A program made the translations under genes and the position numbers. 64,000 nucleotides of DNA. It comes from Orthonyx spaldingii (taxonomy: Eukaryota > Chordata > Aves > Passeriformes > Orthonychidae). The notes beneath the pieces were generated by a model. The model made no database searches. It was not told the DNA's origin and saw nothing but the letters and a program-made list of their open reading frames with translations. Positions 1 through 12,608 of this stretch are shown piece by piece. The stretch's first letter is position 1. Each line of letters begins with the position of its first letter. The stretch is from assembly GCA_013397795.1 (NCBI GenBank), contig VZTJ01003250.1, positions 686,783 to 750,782 of the forward strand, read 5' to 3'.

Positions 1-2005
1 ATTGTCCTTCAGAATCACAGCTGTGAGTAAAGAAGTTTTACTTGTAGTACTAATAAACTTTGACAATAAAATAATTAACTCCTCCACAATAATACATAAT
101 AAGTTTACTGTTTAAGGGCACTCAGCTTTTAGTGTACTTGTAGAAGTCTCATTTGTGTCAGTGGAGGAAATTTAGAAGCTGGCAGAGCTAGGCTAGTAAG
201 CAACAACTACAGATCATGTTTTCGAATAAGGTCAGTTGGCATCAGTCAGCCAACTTCCTTATGTCTAGACCAGTTTACTATTGCTGATGACACAGCATTA
301 TATATCTTGGCAAACATTTAAGAGCCACTGCTTAGAAATGTACTTCGATTAGCAAGAAACTTTCCACTTAAGCAGCTACTGCAATCCTGACTCAGAATAG
401 TTTATAACAAGGTTTTTTTTCCTACTGTTCATTTACACAGAGCTTCAAAATCAAATAAAGGTACTTGTACATGAAGACAGTGCATTTAAAAAACTCGGAA
501 TGCAATTTAAAGGTAACAGTGGTGTTTTATTATTCCTGTCAGTTTGCAAATCCTCCACACATTTTGTGATCCAGTGACACACACACAGCACCTTATTGAC
601 TTCACCAAATCCCGTTGAAAGAAAGGAATAAAAAAATCCATGGCATGAGCAAGTACTACATCATACCTCACACACAGATGTTAGCAGCATAATATGTTTC
701 AAGGATCCAGGCATCCATGCTGCTTAAGGTAAAATTAAGCAAGTAAAACCTAATCTGCTTTAAGCTTTGATGTTGCCACAGTAGTTGGGGGAAGACTTAT
801 TTTTACTGAAGACAAGGAAAAAAATCAAAGTCTACTAATGTTTTGTAAGACTCCCATTTCCAAAGAGATTTTGACTCAAAAGTCGAATTTCTTTGGGCTG
901 AGAAAGGTAGGCATTTCCATGAATGCCAGAAACTGATATTATATGCAGTTGATGTGGAAGTTAGAGCTGTCAGGTGAAAAAAAGGTGGATGGAAACTAAT
1001 ATCAGGCCACTGTCTCTACAGTTACACCTCACTCAGATGTGATTAAATCTTAATGAGCTTTTTTTTACACTAGTTGTCTTTTTACCTCTGCAATGAGACT
1101 GTTAAAGCTTCAATCAAATAGCAGCATTTCATCAAGCTTATAATATGATTTAATTGCTTTTGGCATTTTGAGAAATAAAAACAAATTAAGTGATATTTAT
1201 GTGGACATAAGGTAGCATTTAAAATATTTTAGAATTTTCCATAGCACAGTTTTAAATGCATATTAATAGAATGCACCAGAAACTGTGCAAGTCACTGTCA
1301 TTAAAATATTATAAATACAATATAACTTTTAGCTGCATAATACATTTTTAATAAACAAACTGTCGAAACACATTCTTCACTTACACTTATTCATTCAGAT
1401 CTGAGTACTGTTCTCCAGGCAAATAAAGGATTTTTATAATCCTCAATGACAAGTTAGGCTTTTATTTTAAAATACAGTTCTCATGGAAATTAACTTTTAA
1501 AAACTATGGTTAAATAACATTAAGGTTACAGTGATTTACAAGGATCAAGGCTTTCTGAGTGAAGACTGATGCAGTGAGTGAGAAAGAAAACACATACTAG
1601 CTTCGAGGCAGCTTGTCATTAAGAGAGAGCCTTGAGTGAACTTTGAATTTCTCAATTTCTCTTGGTTCATGTCCTAACACCTAAAATATACTTTTATTTT
1701 TCTTTTTCTTTGTTTATTAGCTGTATTCCAGATGCTCAGCTCTCAAGTGGTTGTGTGTACTTAAGGTACAACATTTACTTCTTTCAGTCTCCGCATGTTC
1801 AAAATCAGGTAGACACTTTCTTTGCACATCAGATTGTAAGGTTTTGTGCTCTAACGTCACAGTACAAGGTGACCCCATGCCTGCACTGCAGGATTGGGCT
1901 CATGTACTGAAAATTAACATGACACTCACATAAACAATATAGAAAAGAGATTTTTAACCCTTATACTGCTGGACTATTTCATGGAAATAATGGCCACAGT
2001 TTTTT
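1..2005. other. Unique intron sequence, no gene seen
   Basis: AT-rich non-repetitive sequence. The two overlapping + frames at 1662-1933 are short, contradict each other and have no recognisable similarity. Confidence 0.6.
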
Positions 2006-2645
2006 TACAGAATCAGAATGGTTTGGATTGGAAGCGACCTTAAAGATCACCTAGTTCCAAGCCCCTAGGGCCTGTTGTAGGCAGGGATACCACCCAGTGA
2101 GATCAGGTTGCTCAGGGGCCCATTCAGCCTGACCTTGAACACTCTCAGTGATGGGGTGTGCACAGTCTCTCTTGGCAACCTGTTCCACTGCTTCACCACC
2201 CTTCGAGTAAAGAATTTCTTCCTAATATCTCATCTAAACCTGCCCTTTTTCAGTTTAAAACCACTGGTCCTTGTCCTGTCACTCTGCCTGTATAAAAAGT
2301 CCCTCTCCCTCCTTTTCTATAATCTCCTTTTAGGTACTGGAAGGCTGCAATGAGGTCTCCTTGAAGCATTCTTTTCTCCAGGACAGGATTTACAACCCCA
2401 GCTCTCACAGGTTTTCCTCATTTGACATGTGCTCCATCCCTCTGATCATATTTCTGTCTCTCCTCCGGACCTGCTCTAACAGGTCCAAATCTTTCCTGCG
2501 CAGGGGACCCCAGGGCTGGCTGCAGAACTCCTAGTGGGGGTCTCACAAGGGAAGACTGGAGGGGTAGATCCCCTCCCTCGCCCTGCTTTAATGCCGCCCA
2601 CTACGTACTTGGCCTTCTGGGCTGCAAGTGCACACTGTCGGCTTT
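2006..2645 (-). mobile_element. CR1 LINE fragment (3' part)
   Basis: Read on the + strand it begins with a variant of the reversed CR1 3' end (ACAGAATCAGAATGG, then TTGGATTGGAAG) and continues through typical blocks: a GTTCCACTGCTTCACCACCC-like part, TACTGGAAGGCTGCAATGAG, CTCCATCCCTCTGATCAT, and a GGGGACCCCAGGGCTGG-like segment. It covers the 3' UTR and the end of ORF2, is truncated upstream like most CR1 copies, and is moderately decayed with many stops. It is on the minus strand, so in the same orientation as CDIN1. The upper border is approximate. Confidence 0.93.
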
Positions 2646-3990
2646 TTCTGCTCTAGTGAGGATCACTTGGGGCATCGAGGAAAAAAATGCATCTTGGCTG
2701 CCTGGGAAGATAGGTTCAGTATGTGCCTAAAAGAGACAACAGAGAGTGTTCCAGGTATGTTATTTGGTAATTTGGAGATAAATGTAATATTCTGGGAAAT
2801 ACAAGGCTTCTACATCAGTTAACCATTTCAATATAGGGCAAAGTGACTTCAGGCACCTTGGATGAGGAACATAACTAAGCAAAAGAAGCTCAATCAAAAA
2901 ACCCTACAATCCAAAATGCACAATACAGGAAAAAATTTCTACATCTTCTTTTTCAAAAGCTTCAAAATTTCCATTCTGGTTGAGAAAATCTAATACTCTA
3001 TTCTATATTACATGTGCCATCTATGTATTTGTCTTTCATAATTCAGGGTTAGCACATAATTTTACTGTCCACTGTTTTGCAAGTCCATTAATGTGTTCCT
3101 GTTCAAAACAATAACACCCTTCCAATCCTACAACAGGCATTTTGAGGACTAGTTTACTAAAGCAGTGCTGCTTCTATTTTAAGTTGTGCTACTTGTATTT
3201 ACCAGTTAAGACAGTGCAAGAATGGCGGTATTCTTTGAATAAACAGGGAACAAAGATGGTTGCTTGTACTGCAGAACTAATCCATAGATTGTTGCTGAAA
3301 GCATCGCTTTCTGATTAAATCCAGGCAAGGAATGTTGCTTCTTGAGGTACTTGTTACTCAGTTTCCCTTAGAAAACCTTATGCCATTAGTTCACTCTCCA
3401 GAGTCTGTCAATGCAAGGCCACTATTGTTTGATTCTGCACATTTGAAGCTGTGGATCAGTGTTGAGAGGAGTTACTGAGGTTATTTCAAACATTTTGTTA
3501 AGCTCACAGCAGCCTTCCCAAAGGAATGCTTGGCTGAAAACTACCTCTTATCCTGGGTGACAGAAAACATGAGAAAAGCTTTTGAGTACTGTTAGATTGA
3601 AGTCCAGGCAGCCACAAGTGCTGGTCAACTCACATTGCCACTAGGTGATTAATAGTTGTTTATTTTTAGGGCTGGAAGTAACAGGCCATCCTAAGGCCAG
3701 TGCAAGATGATATCTGAATAATCTGTGCGTGCCTCACAGTTTGGAGCAACCCTTTCTTTCTGTACAGCTGTTTATCTGGTGTCAGTGCTCACCAGAATGA
3801 TAGGATATTCCAAAAGTGCATTTAACTAAGGAGGCAGAACTGCTCTTACAACATTAGATTTTTGTTTAATAATTATTGTAAAACAGAACCAAACTGATCA
3901 GAGAAGTTGCGCAGCAAATTTTGATAGCAGAAATGTTGATAAATAAAGGCACTATATACCTGTGGGTTTAGTATTTGCTGAGCATAAATC

Positions 3991-4767
3991 TTGGAGCCAG
4001 CACTAAAGCTATCTCAAGACATTTTGAATGAATTATTAGACAATTCGGTATCTTCAAATCCTTATACACAAATATGCAATAAAACAAACAATGTAACAGA
4101 TGAATTAACAAATGGAGGACAGCTCATCTGTGCTTCCAACTTCCCAGATCAGAGAATTAGAAGACCAGACAGTAAATCATACAGAGTATCTCCACACAAC
4201 GTTTCTTAGCAGTTAACTACCAAACACACTATTGCCCATAATTGACAGGCAGAAACATTTTATATGTGATGCTGTACTTAAATTTACTGTCTCTCAAAAT
4301 GTAAGTCACCTATCTGTATTAAGCAGGGAACAGATGAAAAAGAAAGTGGTATGTCTGCTGCCCGTTACTGTGGCACCTGATGTGCATCCAGAAGGAAGTC
4401 AAACCCCTCCTCCGACCTTGAATATTCCTACTGCCTTTGGAATCTGCTGGCAAACTTTAATTGTGCCTGGTACACACTTATTTTTAATGCCTGAGGATCC
4501 TCAGCTTGTCTCTCAGTTGAGTCATATATCCAGTGTCTGTTCTACCCAAACTGATCCTGCCCCACTTTGTATTTGAAAATAATTTGGGATTTAGTTGTTA
4601 TTCAGAAAGGAGTGCATCTTGAGATACACAAATCTTATGTATCACCTGCAAAATATCCAGTCCCCCAGAAGAGATATTTTCACATGCTGGAAGTTGGAGA
4701 CTGTTCCAGAGACTCTAGAAGACCACCCAGGCAATCTGTAGGAAGTGTTACATTCAATATTAGGTGA
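3991..4767 (+). pseudogene. Coding-looking broken stretch, origin unknown
   Basis: Open frames follow each other almost without gaps on the + strand (3991-4209, 4232-4576, 4567-4767), moving between two frames, as expected of a retrocopy with small insertions or deletions. Segments such as SQDILNELLDNSVSS and PVTVAPDVHPEGSQTPPP look protein-like. No family was recognised, no poly-A tail or target duplication was seen at the end, and chance open frames of 115 codons are not rare in a window of this size. Kept as a low-confidence entry. Confidence 0.2.
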
Positions 4768-5285
4768 AGTAAGTGCATAACTGGGGATGAGCAAAGAAAT
4801 GTACTTCCCTTTTCTTCCTTCTCTCTCCTTAACTACTAATACACATACAATTAGAGCTCTACTGTGTGTACCTTCTGAAAAAACTCATGTTATTTAGATT
4901 TATTTACAAGTTATTTGTTTCTTCTCAGTATATACCAACACTAAACCCAATTGCATTTCAGCTTTCTTTCCTTACTATGCACCAAACTTTCTGGGCTCAC
5001 CATCAACGTACAGAATTCTGTTCAAAAGGAAGACATAAATATGCACATGGCAATGTAAGTGAGCCCAGACGGAGGGAAAGGAAGAATCAGAGGAAAATGC
5101 TATCACTTGTGAAGTTTTAAAAGCAATGGCAGCTTAGTTGAGTTAGCCAGTGATATATTACAATCCATGCCTGATGAGAACTGAGGCAGAAGTCTGCAAC
5201 ACAATAAACTTGCATAGTATTAATATTTTCATGCATACAATTACATGTTGAAAACAGTGGAAGACAGCTGCACTACATATTCGTT

Positions 5286-5340
5286 CCTTTCCTTTCCTTT
5301 CCTTTCCTTTCCTTTCCTTTCCTTTCCTTTTTTTTTCTTT
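5286..5340. repeat. (CCTTT)9 microsatellite plus T-rich tail
   Basis: Nine perfect copies of CCTTT (5286-5330), followed by a T-rich run to about 5340. On the minus strand the repeat reads AAAGG and makes a spurious KGKER-repeating open frame (5158-5349), which is not a gene. Likely length-polymorphic. Confidence 0.97.
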
Positions 5341-7761
5341 GCCATGCAATTGCTAGATTGCTAGATAAATGAACATTGTTGGTTGGCAGACTTCTAAGGG
5401 CATCAGACAGCACTAGAAGTCTCATTTTAAACAAAACAGAAAAAGTGTGACCTATTGAGCTGCTAGTCCTGTTCCCTTTAAGACAAAAGCAAAACTAATA
5501 GAAAATAAAAGCAACAAGAAGAAAAATAAACACCACTTTTCCCTTCAAAGATAAATTAAGCTTGAGTAAGCAGCTTGAAACGTCATGAACAATGAGTTTT
5601 ACCAACCTTTCTGAGACTTGGCTAACTTCCATCTGAGCATGACCACTTTGTTGTTTTTTGGTTCTTACATTGCATAAAAGCTCAGAGTAAGCAAATTAAA
5701 TGATTAGTATCTGTTCTGACCAGCTGTCTCTCCCTGTCCCTTGTTAGCCAAAAATTGCATGGTTTTTTTTTATTCTTAAAGTGCTTATTTTCCAGTCTTC
5801 ATCCTGTATCTGTGATTGCAATATCAAAGCATACCATGGGTTCAAAATGTAAGGAAGGATAGTAGTTAAAAATGGTTCCTGAATTCCACAGGAACCTCTC
5901 AAGAAAGCTGTCTCTCACAGAAATCCACTTGTCAGGAACAGCCATAATGCAGCTTAAGGAGAGGTGCTGACATAAGGCTTCCATCTGCTCCGACCTCAGT
6001 ACAGATTACTGAATATGTTGAAGACACCTTCAACTTGAACTGAGTACTGGAAGACCAATATATATAATAAAACGATTCTTGTCAGTCCCCTCAGTTTACA
6101 GCACTCTTGCAAAAAGATGGGGGTCTTCTTGTCTATTCAAGCTAGACTATCATTAGCTGGAAGGCATAAAAATCCCCCAACCAAACTCCAAAAACATACA
6201 CAAAAAAGAGGATAATAAAGTCAATAAATAAGAGGGAAGAGAGAACAACTCCACCTCATTAAACAGTCAGTGAACATTTATGCAATTTCAACTACTTCAA
6301 CTTCTAGGATCTCTCCATACCTACTACTGATTTTGCCAAGAATTTCAAAATGTCTTTCTGTACCTTTGAGGTATCACATTTATTACAAATCAATATTTCT
6401 GCACTGGAGGTAACTTTGCAGGTATGTGCACAGCAGACTAGTACACCTCAGTTAGGTATTACTTTTTACTAGACACTAATACAAATATACTCAGCAAGTC
6501 TGGCACCATCTGAAGAATGAGATGAATCCTCAATGGTATTTGAAGCTTTTCAGTACCAAGTCTTTGTTATGCAGAATTACCCGTGACAAAGTTATTTCCA
6601 TCAGGCTATAGTGATGCAAACTGATTATCACAGAAATAGTGTGATATATTCTGCCCTGGTTACAGAAACAAGCTGCCTAACCACAAAAACCAGCTGCCCT
6701 AAAGTCCTCCCCTGCTCAGAAGTACCTGACATCAAGATGTATAAAACCATGCAGGTTTGTATACATTTTTTTCCCTCAACCCTCTCTAGGCCTAAAGCAC
6801 TAGGAAGAACTGCTAAAGGAAAACTTGCATAGGTATTGCATTTTTGCTGAGGACAAATAGGACTTCCAGTTTGAGGTCACAATATCTCTGTTTCCACAGC
6901 TGCTAAATCCACATTAACATTTTTAAAAGCTATTTCTAAAGCCATACCAATAGATTAAGCATTATTTTTAGTAAAGTTCAAAGAGAAGAAGAAGTGCAGC
7001 TTTGCCTGTGCTACCTGATTTCACTATGGCAACAGCAGAAAAATGGTAAATTCAGGAGATTAAGAGAACTATAATTCCAGCTGAACCAGCAAAAATAAGA
7101 ATTAAAAATTAATTTATAATTTCTTGATTACCTACAGGCACTTCTGAACCATTCTTTAATTAAAAAAAAAATCAAGTCAGACCACATAGAAAATGATAGA
7201 AATTGTATAGAACAGCTTCTCTTTGCTTAAGTAATGTTTCCACTTTAATGTACTTATTTGCTCTCATTTGCTTAACACTGCCAATATTTAGTACTGTGCA
7301 AATTTATGGAAATCTGACTTTAAAGAGCTTTGTGGTACTGAGTGATTTTTTAATTTTTGGTATACTTATACTGAAGTGCCCTGATGAGATTCGGAAATAA
7401 ATGAAATAAAACTCAGTAGCATGCAATGATGTCTTGTGACATGCTCTGAGGTAATATAGGCAGTAACATGTCATCACTGTGGGTAAAATAATCTGAATAC
7501 TTTCACTCTGGTTTACTTTGCACAGAAGTCTGTCTTATGACTATAAAAACCTATGAATAAAACCTGATAGATCTTTTTCCCCATGGGCATTTAAGGGCAA
7601 TTGTGCAATTGCAGAATACCTTACTTATCTATTACAGGAGTTGCAAGATTTATGTTAGAGGAACCCAAACCGCATTCCACTTTTTAAAAAAACAAAACAA
7701 ACCCAAACTAGATACTATATTTAGATTGCTACTGTGTAAATACATAATTAAAAAAAAAAAA

Positions 7762-7828
7762 TCACAGAATCATAGAATGGGTCAGGTTGGAAGGGACCAC
7801 AGTGGGCCATCTGGTCCAACCTCCCTTA
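7762..7828 (-). mobile_element. CR1 LINE 3'-terminal fragment
   Basis: About 65 bases: ATCACAGAATCATAGAATGG, GTCAGGTTGGAAGGGACCAC, CATCTGGTCCAACCTCCC. This is the extreme 3' end of a CR1 element in reverse orientation, with little divergence from the common avian form. An A-run (about 7750-7761) abuts its left side. Just to its right a 10-base unit TTATAAGATA occurs twice (7826 and 7844). Confidence 0.93.
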
Positions 7829-9232
7829 TAAGATACAAACAGCTTATAAGATATGGTGTTTATCATAGCTGGGGATTAGACACAGTGACAAAATCTTACA
7901 CATTTCTGAATGTAGTACATAAAACTAGCAACACAAAATGCTCTCTGAAGCAATCTGGAATGATTACACCACTGCTAACAAAATTAAACAAACTCAAATG
8001 TCTTTTCTCTATCTGAGGAAAAAAGAGAAATGTCTGTATAATATGACATATACTTATAAAATGAGATACTAGAAAGCCATCCAGAATGCAGGAAAAGAGA
8101 GAGTTTTTAAAAAGTAAGATTAAAAGAAATCTCCTTTTGAAATGAACAATATGAATTTGAACCTTGCTTATTTGCCCACAGACACTACTTAGTAATTTAC
8201 TTTTCATAAATAATAATGGCTTGTCTGATTTTTATCAAAGTTAACATCTTCAAATTGAAAAAGATTCTCTACATTTGGAAGTTAAATACATAAAAACAGG
8301 CAAACTTTTCTAACTGAAGAAGTGTATTCAACTTTTCTAATTTCACTTTTTGTTTTTACAACACATACCACTACCTCAAGCTCTTCTGGTTCAGTTTTAT
8401 CCAGATTACTCCTGCCTAATCCTCAAGCCTAAAGCAAAGAGAACAATCAAAGGTATGTTGAAAGAAATGAAGCAACCACCAAACCTCAGAAATCTGTAAC
8501 AGCTTCATCACTAGTTCCCTGTCCTAGTTTTCAGGGGAAAAACTATCTTTAAGCAATACCCATCTCAACCACACACTTCATACACCTTGCACCCTCTCTT
8601 TTTTTTAAAAAAAATTAGTTTATGAATTCTTCTTAAGGTCCTGGTTGTAAAGTACATAGCTCATGAAAGGTTCCTGGGACCAGGTGACCATCTCATCACC
8701 TCAGTCCCACCTGGAGAAGTGGACTCATTGTGGATACTGCCGTTCATAAAGCACACAGCAAATCTAATGGTAAGGGAAGACACAAAAATCTCAATGGAGA
8801 GGCTGTGCCCATAAACCAACTTCCTGGCAGAGGCAAAGTGTGACAGGTGGAGTATAACGCAATCCCTGCCATCCCCAACAAGCTTGCCTGCAGTAAAAAC
8901 AGCTGAGTAGGGCTGAACATTTTTTGCTTACAAATAGAGCTAAATTTAACAGTAAAACTGAACAAAGCAATAGCAACTGAATCAAATGTGACAGCAAAAA
9001 CTCCATTTTATGCACACACTTTATTACAGTTCTTAACTTTGTGTTTGTATAGTGAGTGAATTTATGCTTCAGCATGTCTAAAACTGAATTACAGAGACAC
9101 ATACAGTGGTAATTTTCTTTACAGTCACCTACCAACTCAATGAGAAAAAAGAGAGCAACTATTCTAGAAGAAGTATACACTCAGTTCCTTTGTTTTACCT
9201 GTACAGTCACTTACAGAACAAATATACTTATT

Positions 9233-9269
9233 GTAAGGATTAGCTAAAAGTGTAAGGATTAGATAAAGT
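9233..9269. repeat. Imperfect 18-19 bp tandem duplication
   Basis: GTAAGGATTAGCTAAAAGT followed directly by GTAAGGATTAGATAAAGT, with a partial third start (GTAAGATA) after it. Likely slippage product; no function inferred. Confidence 0.8.
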
Positions 9270-10212
9270 GTAAGATATCAGATTCAAAGTGTGAAGGAAG
9301 AACCACCTCTAACTACTTCCATACATTGCTTCTAGAAAGAATCCCTTTCATTACACTGTTTCTGGAATAATTAAAAAATAAGAGGCAAGAGAGATGAAAG
9401 TGACATACTCTCACAGTAGATTTTCTCTTTGTAAAGACAAAAATGTAGAAAGATACGTGAACCAGAAGTGTGGTGTGAAACAACTGGACAACAATTGAAA
9501 TAAAAGTCCCAAATGCACTGTTAGATAAGTAGAGTTAAGCCATTATCCTCACTCAGCATTAACTGGCACTTGCCAACAAACTTGCAACAAGGGCTGATGA
9601 TAAATCAGATACTAAAGGATGGCACTTATATGTTCATGCAGTTTCAGAAATTTAAATGATGAATGATATGTAAGGAGTAAGCAACCACCCTTCCTGGTTT
9701 TGTATCCAGAGCTTAGTGAAATAGTATGTATTTTAAAGATCCAAAAAACAAGAGAAACAAACTCAAAAATTTTAGTGTACTATCAGAAAGCCAACTTTAA
9801 ATATGAAGCTCTCAATTTACAATAAATAACTTTAACATTAAAATGGCTTTGAAAATCCTTTACTTTTTGTGAATTCCAGGATTTCCAGATGAATCTGAAA
9901 AAATCAGTAATTCTCATGTTGGACTACCTTGTAGTTAAATGGTGTATGTAGTTAGATTCTAAACAAATTCTAAGCACTAGATTCTAACAAATAATTTTAA
10001 GAAGTTGTCAGGAAGGCATGCTTGATAGTTTAGAGTTCTTTCATTACTAAAATGAAAATAATTGATGAACTGTAAAATTAAATGCCAATTTTAAGAATAG
10101 TGCTTGGAAGTAGAGACTAAACTTGTTTTGGGATATTTCTGATCTATTACTCTATGTTAACAAGGTCATCTTTAAACATATCTTTTTGTTGTCTTGCCCA
10201 CAAAGTAGTTAT

Positions 10213-10848
10213 TACAATCATGGAATCATATAATGGTCTAGGTTGGAAGGGACCTCAAAGGTCATCCAGTTCCAATGCCCCTACCATGGGCAGGGACACC
10301 TTCCACTAGACCAGGTTGCTCCAAGCCCCATCCAGCCTGGCCTTGAACAATTCCAGGAGCGGGGCATCCACAACTTCATTGCTCACCACCCTCACAGCAA
10401 AGAGCTCTTTAATACCCAAGGCAAACCCACTCTCAGTTTGAAGCCATTCCCTCTTGTCTTGTAAAAAGTTCCTCTCTTTCTTGCAGGCTCCCTTCAGGTA
10501 CTGGAAGGCTGCAATTAGGTCATGCTGAAGCCTTCTCTTTTCCAGGTTGAACAATCTCAAGGCTTTCAGCCTTTTCTCACAGGAGAGGTGCTCCATCCCT
10601 CTGATCATCTTAAAGATCCTCTTCTGGACTCATTCCATAAGGTCCTTGTCCTTGCTGTGCTGGGCACCCCAGAGCTGGATGCAGCACTGCAGGTGGGGCC
10701 TCACCAGAGCAGAGCAGAGGGGCAGAATCCCCTCCCTCGCTCTGCTGGCCACGCTGCTTTGGATGCAGCCCGGGATACAACTGGCTCTCTGGGCTGGGAG
10801 TGCACATTTGCCAGGTCATGTCCAGCCTCTCATCCACCAATGCTACCT
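10213..10848 (-). mobile_element. CR1 LINE fragment with ORF2 C-terminal remnant
   Basis: A fairly well preserved 5'-truncated CR1. On the + strand it starts at the reversed 3' end (ATCATGGAATCATATAATGG) and runs through GGTTGGAAGGGACCTCAAAG, the GGCACCCCAGAGCTGGATGC block and the TGCCAGGTCATGTCCAGCC-like block. A minus-strand open frame (10608-10306) reads like the C-terminal end of CR1 ORF2, after the reverse transcriptase: EKRRLQHDLIAAFQYLKG near its middle and VVDAPLLELFKARLDGAW near its end. Retrotransposition-incompetent because most of the element is missing. Confidence 0.95.
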
Positions 10849-12588
10849 TTAGAATAAGCGAGGGGTAAATATTTGGCTCTCAAGAATAGTCTTATAGGAA
10901 TTGTGTATTATGTTTACTGTTATTTGATAATGAAATGTCAACAGACTAAAATATTTCCTTAATAAATTACTCCATTCAATAAAAGCATCAGTAGTTTGCC
11001 TGGTTTTAAAATACAATTTCACTACAACACATTGAAAGAAATAATACTAATGTAAAAGCCCTGCCATGTGCATTAGTCCATATTAAACCACAGCCTCCCA
11101 GTCCCCGGCATTAGGGTATTATTAAAGGTCTGACAAACCCACAGCTACAAGGAAATTCAGAGATCAGAATTAAAATCTTATCACTTTGTGCTAGATATAA
11201 TTCACTGACTGTATTAAGGATAGGCCAATAACTCTGTAGGTTTAATATGAAACCATTAAAATAGATGGTATCTTAAAAAACAGTAAGTAAACATTAAGGA
11301 TGTTATGAATACACACACATATATTACACAGAACTGTTTATATTATGTGGTATTTTTTTTACAATATGTGGGGGGCAAAATGGTTTTGATTACCTCACTA
11401 AAACACAAATGAAGAAATATTAACCATTCAATCAGGAGTTGCAGGCATTGGACTGTATGACAGGGACCTTCCAAATACAATTGAAGAAAATGTACCTCAT
11501 AAATAATGCTCTGGCCGTTAAGGCACAGACAGTCAAATGACACTTCACATTATGCAGCATGAAAAAGCAAGGTGGCCCACATGATGACAAGGAAATTATT
11601 GCAATAGTTCAAAATGAAGAGAAAACATTAATGAACACAAAGTTCTCTTTTCTCAATATATATTGTTTACGATTTCAAATTTTTCCTCCTGTTTTGAAGC
11701 ATTCTATCTCATTCATGATTTCCTTACATGAATGGAAGGTTAACAGATGTACTGAAATCTCTCATGACACTACAGCATCTCACAGTTGTTGATGTTAATT
11801 TCTGGCATACCTTACGATCTGTACTTAATGGATCCTCTGTTTTTATGCCATTTTGATTTTATCAGTATGCATTTTAGTCATTGATCAGCAACTCCATTTG
11901 TCTTTTGTATCACAATTTGACATCAATGCAAGAAATGGGATGAGATGCAAACAAAATTATATAGAATTACTAAATAATAGTTGATCATGAATTATATTTG
12001 TGATGCATGACTTGACAGAATCAGATTTAACAGAAGGTAATGAATGCTTCTTTGTACTTCCATAAACTTGATAGAAGATTACTTTCAAAGTTAAAAAAAA
12101 TTGCAATTACTAGTTGCTAATCACATATGAAGATTATCGGTCTTTCTGACTAAGAAGTCAGGGATGACATCAGATGCCTCTTTATAGTTACTGTTATCAG
12201 TGACTTGGTGATCTCAGGTGAATCTCTAGTAAACAGCACTTCTTCTAACAAAACCCTGCTCTAATGCTCTCAAAACTCAGCTTGGTCCCAGGGAGTTACT
12301 TTTCCAGTTGTTATTCCCAACCATACAGACGCCAGAGAAGCAATGCAGAATAAGTGGTACCACTCACTACTTGGCTGAGCAAAATCTGGAAACTCAGCCC
12401 ATAACATTCAATTTAACATCAGACTCAAAATGAAGAGTTTTAATGTAGAAGTTACCATAATAAAAGAACTCAAATATGTTTTGATTTAGCAATATTAAAA
12501 TTTAGTCATTTTTGACCAAAATGAAGAAATTTTGGAAGAAATTTTTCAGTTTAGTTTGCTATAACATATTTCAGCATTAAATATCATT

Positions 12589-12608
12589 CCCCCCGATCCC
12601 CCTCCCCC
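12589..12608. repeat. C-tract (G-rich on minus strand)
   Basis: Three C runs of six, five and five bases separated by GAT and T, followed by a T-run (12609-12615). The minus strand is strongly G-rich. Three runs are short of a classical four-run quadruplex, though a two-tetrad form is possible. Unusual in such AT-rich surroundings. Confidence 0.75.

Noticed and set aside
5158..5349. Lysine/glutamate-repeat minus-strand open frame
   Set aside because: It is a translation of the (CCTTT)n microsatellite.
10243..10857. Several overlapping open frames on both strands, including a 111-codon frame
   Set aside because: All lie within one CR1 fragment; only the minus frame reflects the CR1 protein, the rest are shadows.
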